Shown here: piece by piece, positions 60,177-64,000 of the stretch | How positions within the stretch are numbered: position 1 is the first letter of the stretch | How the letters are laid out: each line of letters starts with the position of its first letter | Translations under genes and position numbers: made by a program | NCBI RefSeq assembly: GCF_010820565.1 | Contig: NZ_JAAIJQ010000012.1 | Coordinates: 26,602 to 90,601 of the forward strand | DNA length: 64,000 bases | Direction of reading: 5' to 3' | Source of the DNA: Thiorhodococcus minor | GTDB lineage: Bacteria; Pseudomonadota; Gammaproteobacteria; Chromatiales; Chromatiaceae | Notes under the pieces: generated by a model | What the model saw: the letters and a program-made list of their open reading frames with translations, nothing else | Databases searched by the model: none | Told to the model about the DNA's origin: nothing

Positions 60177-63100
60177 TCACGCGGCCGCCGCGAGCCGCCT
60201 GACGGCGCCGAAATCCGTCTTGCCGCTGCCCAGCTTGGGGATGGCATCGACCCGCACGACCTCGGAGGGAATGCTGAGCGGATTCGCCCCGGCGTCGAGC
60301 ATCGCCTTGCGCAGCCCGTCCGCATCGATGTCCTCCGTCACCAGGAGCAGGATACGCTCGCCCTTGCGGGCATCCGGCAGGTTGACCGCGGCGATCTCCA
60401 GCTCGGGCCGCTCCAGCGCCTGACGGACCTGCTCCTCGACGGCGCCCAAGCTCACCATCTCGCCGCCGAGCTTGGCGAAGCGCGAATAGCGGTCGACGAT
60501 GGTCAGGAAGCCGTCGGCGTCCAGATGCCCCTTGTCGCCGGTCTTGTACCAGCGCATGCCATCCAGCTCCACCACGGCATCCGCCGTCTTGTCCGGGGCT
60601 TTGAGGTAGCCCTTCATCACCTGAACGCCACCGATGAGGATGAGTCCGTCCTCCCCAGGCGGCAGCGCCTCCAGCGTCACTGGATCCACGACACGGAAAC
60701 TGGTGCCCGGCAGCGGCAGGCCGACCGTCCCCGGCCGCGAGCCCGACTGGATCTTCCAGGTCTGCGTCTCGAGGGCATCCGGCACATTGACGCTGGCCAC
60801 GGGCGTCGTCTCAGTGGCCCCATAGCCCTCCAGGATGTCCTTGTGGAACTTGAGGGCGAAGGCCTCGCGCACGTCCGCGCTCAACCGCTCGGCGCCGGCG
60901 ACGACGATGCGCAGGGATTCGAGCATCAAGGGATGGACGCGCCGGTTGCGAATATAGAGCCGCAGGAAGGTCGAGGTGCTGCACAGCACGGAGACGCGAT
61001 GGCGAGCGATGGCCTTGGCGCTGCCGACGGCATCGGTCGGGTCCGGATGGCAGACCATGGGGACGCCTTCGAGCAGCGGCATGAAGGTCGTGGCCGTCAG
61101 CCCAAAGGCGTGGAAGAGCGGGAGGTTGGACAGCACCACGTCGTCCGCCCGCGTATTGAGCACGTCCGAGATCTGGCGCACGTTCGCCATGATGTTGCGG
61201 TGCGTCAGCTCGATGCCCTTGGGCAGCCCCTCGCTGCCGCTGGAGAAGAGAATGGCCGCGGTCGCGTCGGGCCGCGTCCGGCGCGCGAAGATCCTGGTCA
61301 GCAGGGCCGCCGGCAGCAGTGTGGCTGCGCCGAGGGCGAGCAAGGAGCTGAGCCGACCGATCTCGCCGCGCATGGGCTCCATGGGATGCAGGCTCACGCC
61401 CGGCAGCAGGGCGCCGACCTCGATGCCGCGCTGCTCGAGCTTCCTCAAGAAGCGATCCGCCGTGATGACGTGCCGCACGCCCGCTTGCTCCACGGCGGCG
61501 CGCAGGGCCTCGGCGCTCGCCGTGTAGTTGAGGTTGACGACGCTCTTGCCGGCAAAGAGCGCCGCGAGATTGGCGATGGCGCCGGCACTGCTGGCCGGCA
61601 GCAGGATGCCGACCGCGGGCTCGGGCGCCAGGCGGCGGATCCTTCCGGCGAAGAGCAGAACCGCGGTCAGCAGACGCCGATTGGTGAGGGTGGTGCCGAT
61701 CGAGTCGATCACCGCGATCTTGCCGGGATCCCGCTTGGCGGACCTCAGCCAGGCCTCGGGCAGGCTGGACAGGGACTCGACGTAGCTCTTCCAGGAGGTC
61801 ACCGAGAGCTCGAAGACCGCCTGCTTGACCCGCTCCGCGCTCGCGCCGAGCGGCAAGGGGCTGCCGAAGGCCACGATGATCTCGCGGACGCGGCCGTCCT
61901 TGCGGTTTGCCTGGAGCTTCTGGCTCGCGTAGGAGAAACGGCTTCCCCAGAGTCCGCGCTGATAGAAGGGCAGGATGACGCCGGACTTGGCGGCGCGCGC
62001 CGACAGCTCGAAGCCACGCTTGAACTCGGAGAGCTGCCCGGTCTTGCTCAGGGTGCCCTCGGGAAAGATGCAGACGACCTCGCCTTGGTCCAGCAAGCGC
62101 GCCACGGCGTTGATGGCGTCGCGGCTGCGCCCGCGCGAGATGGGAATCACGCCGAAGAAGTCGAGGAACCAGCGCAGATACCAGCGCTCGTAGATCCAGC
62201 GCTCCATCACGAAGCGGACTGGTCGTGGACTGGCCATCTGGACCATGGCCCAGTCGATCCAGCTGACGTGATTCCCCAGCAGCAGGACGCCGCCCTGCGC
62301 CGGCATGCTCTCCAGCCCGATCACCGTCAGCCGGTAGCGGGTCGAGATCAGGCGCGCGACGATGAAACGGACCAGCGACTGCGGGAGCTGGTGCAGCGTG
62401 TACAAGGCCCCGATCAGCGCGACCACGGCGAGCGCCACCATCACAGGCAATCCGCTGACCTGATGGAAGGCGGCCAAGACCGTCAGCCCGAGGAAGCCCA
62501 GCATCACCAGGTTCTGGACGAAGTTGTTCGCGGCCAGGACCCGCCCTAGCCCCTCCTCGCCCGCATTGAACTGGATCAGCGCATTGAGGGGCACCAGGAA
62601 GAGTCCGCCCAAAAAGCCCAGCGCCAGGAAGTTGAAGGCATGCGCCCAGGCCGAGCCGAGCCCTGGCAGCGCGAAGAGGGCGATCGCGATGCCGACGGCA
62701 CCGATGGGGATGAGCCCGGTCTCGATATGACTGCGCGAGAGCCGCCCGGCGACATAAGAGCCGAGAATGATGCCAAGGCCCGAGCAGGCGAGCATGCCCT
62801 GGATGACGACCGTGCTGGTCTCGCCGAGCGTGTCCTTGGCGAAGGCGGGAAAGGCCGCGAGGATGACCTGGGAGATCGCCCAAAACACGGAGAGACCGAC
62901 GACCGACAGCCAGATGACCTGATTGCCCCAGGCCGCGCCAAGGTTCTGCTTCAGGTAGCGGCCGGAAACGTACTGACTCCAGCGAAAGCGCAGCGCATTC
63001 CCTTCGCTGACGCGGGGCAGCCGGTAGGCCAGCGCAAGCTCGAGCAGCGAGCAGACCACAAGGACCCAGCCCAAGGGTGCGATGCGCTGGGTGATCGCGT

Positions 63101-63240
63101 TCGGGTCGCCGAGCTCCATGTCCGGCAGGCGCGCTTCGAAGAGGATCGAAAAGAAGAAGATGCCCGCCAGGATGGCCGTGGTCGTGGTCGCCTGCGCCCA
63201 GCCATTGGCCATATCGTTACCCACATCTCGCCCCTCGTTC
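60177..63240 (-). pseudogene. LplT-PlsC-acyl-ACP synthetase fusion (Aas-like), 5'-truncated
   Basis: The frame holds three domains: a C-terminal AMP-forming acyl-ACP/CoA synthetase (ILFSSGSEGLPKGIELTHRN, LEGYGATETTPVASVN, YKTGDKGHLDADGFL), a central PlsC acyltransferase (LLGNHVSWIDWAMVQ, FPEGTLSKTGQLSEFKRG) and an N-terminal LplT-like MFS transporter. Together these would take up and reacylate lysophospholipids. The MFS part begins only at MANGWAQATTTTAILAG (ATG 63210-63212), which aligns to about residue 130 of LplT-type domains, so some four helices are missing. Sequence upstream of about 63240 is unrelated and leads to an IS4 transposase. The synthetase and acyltransferase parts are intact and might be expressed from an internal start, but the transporter is broken. 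Confidence 0.75.
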
Positions 63241-63305
63241 GTACACGCCAGCTTTGCGTTCGACCTCGGGGGGTAGACATGGAGGTTGCGCTTCGATTTA
63301 AATCG

Positions 63306-63327
63306 CGCCCCTTTGATAACGAAGGGG
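63306..63327. repeat. Short hairpin between the truncated gene and the transposase
   Basis: GCCCCTT and AAGGGGC are separated by TGATAACG. It lies within the presumed left end of the IS element and may be part of its terminal or regulatory structure. Confidence 0.45.
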
Positions 63328-63399
63328 CTCGAACGAGTTGTGGGAGCGGTTGCGGAATCGGCGCGGCGTGTGTCCGGCAAGTGCGCGAGGGCAGGCCGG

Positions 63400-64000
63400 A
63401 TGAGTGTGCTGGCAGAGGAGCTGGCCACCATTGATCTGGGTGATCAGCGGTTGAATCGACGGGCGCGCCGGGTGTTGGAGCAACTGGGAGCGAAGCCAAC
63501 CGTGAGCATTCCTACGGCCTGTGGGGGCTGGGGCGAGACGCGTGCCGCCTATCGCCTGTTCGACCAGGACGGAGTGACAGCCGAACGCGTGCTGGCGCCC
63601 CATATCGCCTGCACCGAAGCGCGTCTGCGTGAGCATCCGCGGGTGCTGTGCATCCAGGATACGACCGAGCTCGACTTCACGACCAAGAAAACCCTGATTC
63701 CAGATCTGGGGCCGCTGAACTACGAGAACCGCTGGGGAATGTATCTGCATCCGACGCTGGCGGTGACCCCGCAGCGGGTGCCGTTGGGGCTGTTGGATCT
63801 GCACACCTGGGTGCGTGAGCCGGGAAGTCTCGGGCAGGACAAGGGAGCACACCGTCCCTTGGAAAAAAAAGAAAGCGCGCGCTGGGTCGATGGCTTCGCC
63901 CGCGTCAATGAACTGGCCGAGCGCCTGCCCGACACCCGCTTGACCTACATCGCCGATCGCGAGGGCGATCTCTACGAGCTGTTTGTCGAGGCGCCCTGTC
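63400..64000 (+). mobile_element. IS4-family (Tn5-like) transposase, partial at window end
   Basis: From the ATG at 63400 the frame is open to the window edge (200 residues): AEELATIDLGDQRLNRRARR, then SIPTACGGWGETRAAYRLFD and VLCIQDTTELDFTTKKTL (the first catalytic Asp), ENRWGMYLHPTLAVTPQRVP and LTYIADREGDLYELF (the second Asp). This is the Tn5-transposase-like branch of the IS4 family. The C-terminal Glu region lies outside the window. The left IS end should fall between about 63240 and 63400, next to the break in the Aas-like gene; I could not fix the terminal inverted repeat. Confidence 0.88.

Noticed and set aside
63306..63327. Terminator for the Aas-like gene
   Set aside because: It lies upstream of that gene, not downstream, and has no T-run. 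It more likely belongs to the IS end.

Overview
This 64 kb window is high-GC bacterial chromosome with close coding. Gene content points to a gammaproteobacterium, most plausibly a purple sulfur bacterium relative (Chromatiales). The evidence is the order mnmG-rsmG-parA-parB-atpIBEFHAGDC, GlmU and GlmS of gammaproteobacterial type, and TtcA. The placement rests on gene order and recognised proteins only. No photosynthesis or sulfur gene is present and no database search was run.

Layout. 0.1-2.6 kb: small membrane proteins (HdeD-like, DUF1328) and a 1 kb non-coding stretch. 2.6-5.9 kb: glmU-glmS. 5.9-32 kb is an accessory block. It holds metal handling genes (dmeF/dmeR; cueR-copA-copZ; cusBA plus cusF) and a decayed HNH-nuclease pair. 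It also holds palindromic repeats, an IS4-type transposase remnant, an M20 amidohydrolase, a DUF2189 protein and a 2-hydroxyacid dehydrogenase. Its right part carries a two-component system divergent from a DUF4405 membrane protein with a Spy/CpxP-like tail, then a second DUF4405 gene under a matching promoter. Several genes here are broken: an anti-sigma fragment, the HNH nuclease, a b561 fragment, and an O-methyltransferase with an internal amber codon. 32.2-43.9 kb: the atp operon, parBA, rsmG and mnmG, all on the minus strand, with a good sigma70 promoter before atpI and a terminator after atpC. 44-48 kb: a MoxR/DUF58/TgpA-transglutaminase operon. 48-59 kb: a hybrid histidine kinase, a second DUF58 gene overlapping ttcA, a phosphoesterase, an oxidoreductase, a GNAT-nitrilase fusion, an unknown secreted protein and a PanE-like reductase, with hairpin repeats between. 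59-64 kb: Hsp20, then a 5'-truncated LplT/PlsC/acyl-ACP synthetase gene next to an IS4 (Tn5-like) transposase that runs off the window.

How the genes fit together. Many gammaproteobacteria have glmUS directly after atpC. Here they lie 26 kb away and inverted, and the intervening block is rich in metal resistance genes, broken genes and repeats, as expected of a rearranged accessory region. The copper genes form a complete route: a P-type ATPase, a cytosolic chaperone, an RND pump with duplicated metal-binding modules on its adaptor, and a periplasmic CusF. The most interesting candidate system is the two-component pair (24.9-27.1 kb). Its kinase has a His/Asp/Pro-rich periplasmic segment. The divergent target resembles the cpxP/cpxRA arrangement but is built on a DUF4405 membrane domain. 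An 80-bp promoter block with identical internal spacing recurs before the paralogue at 30.4 kb.
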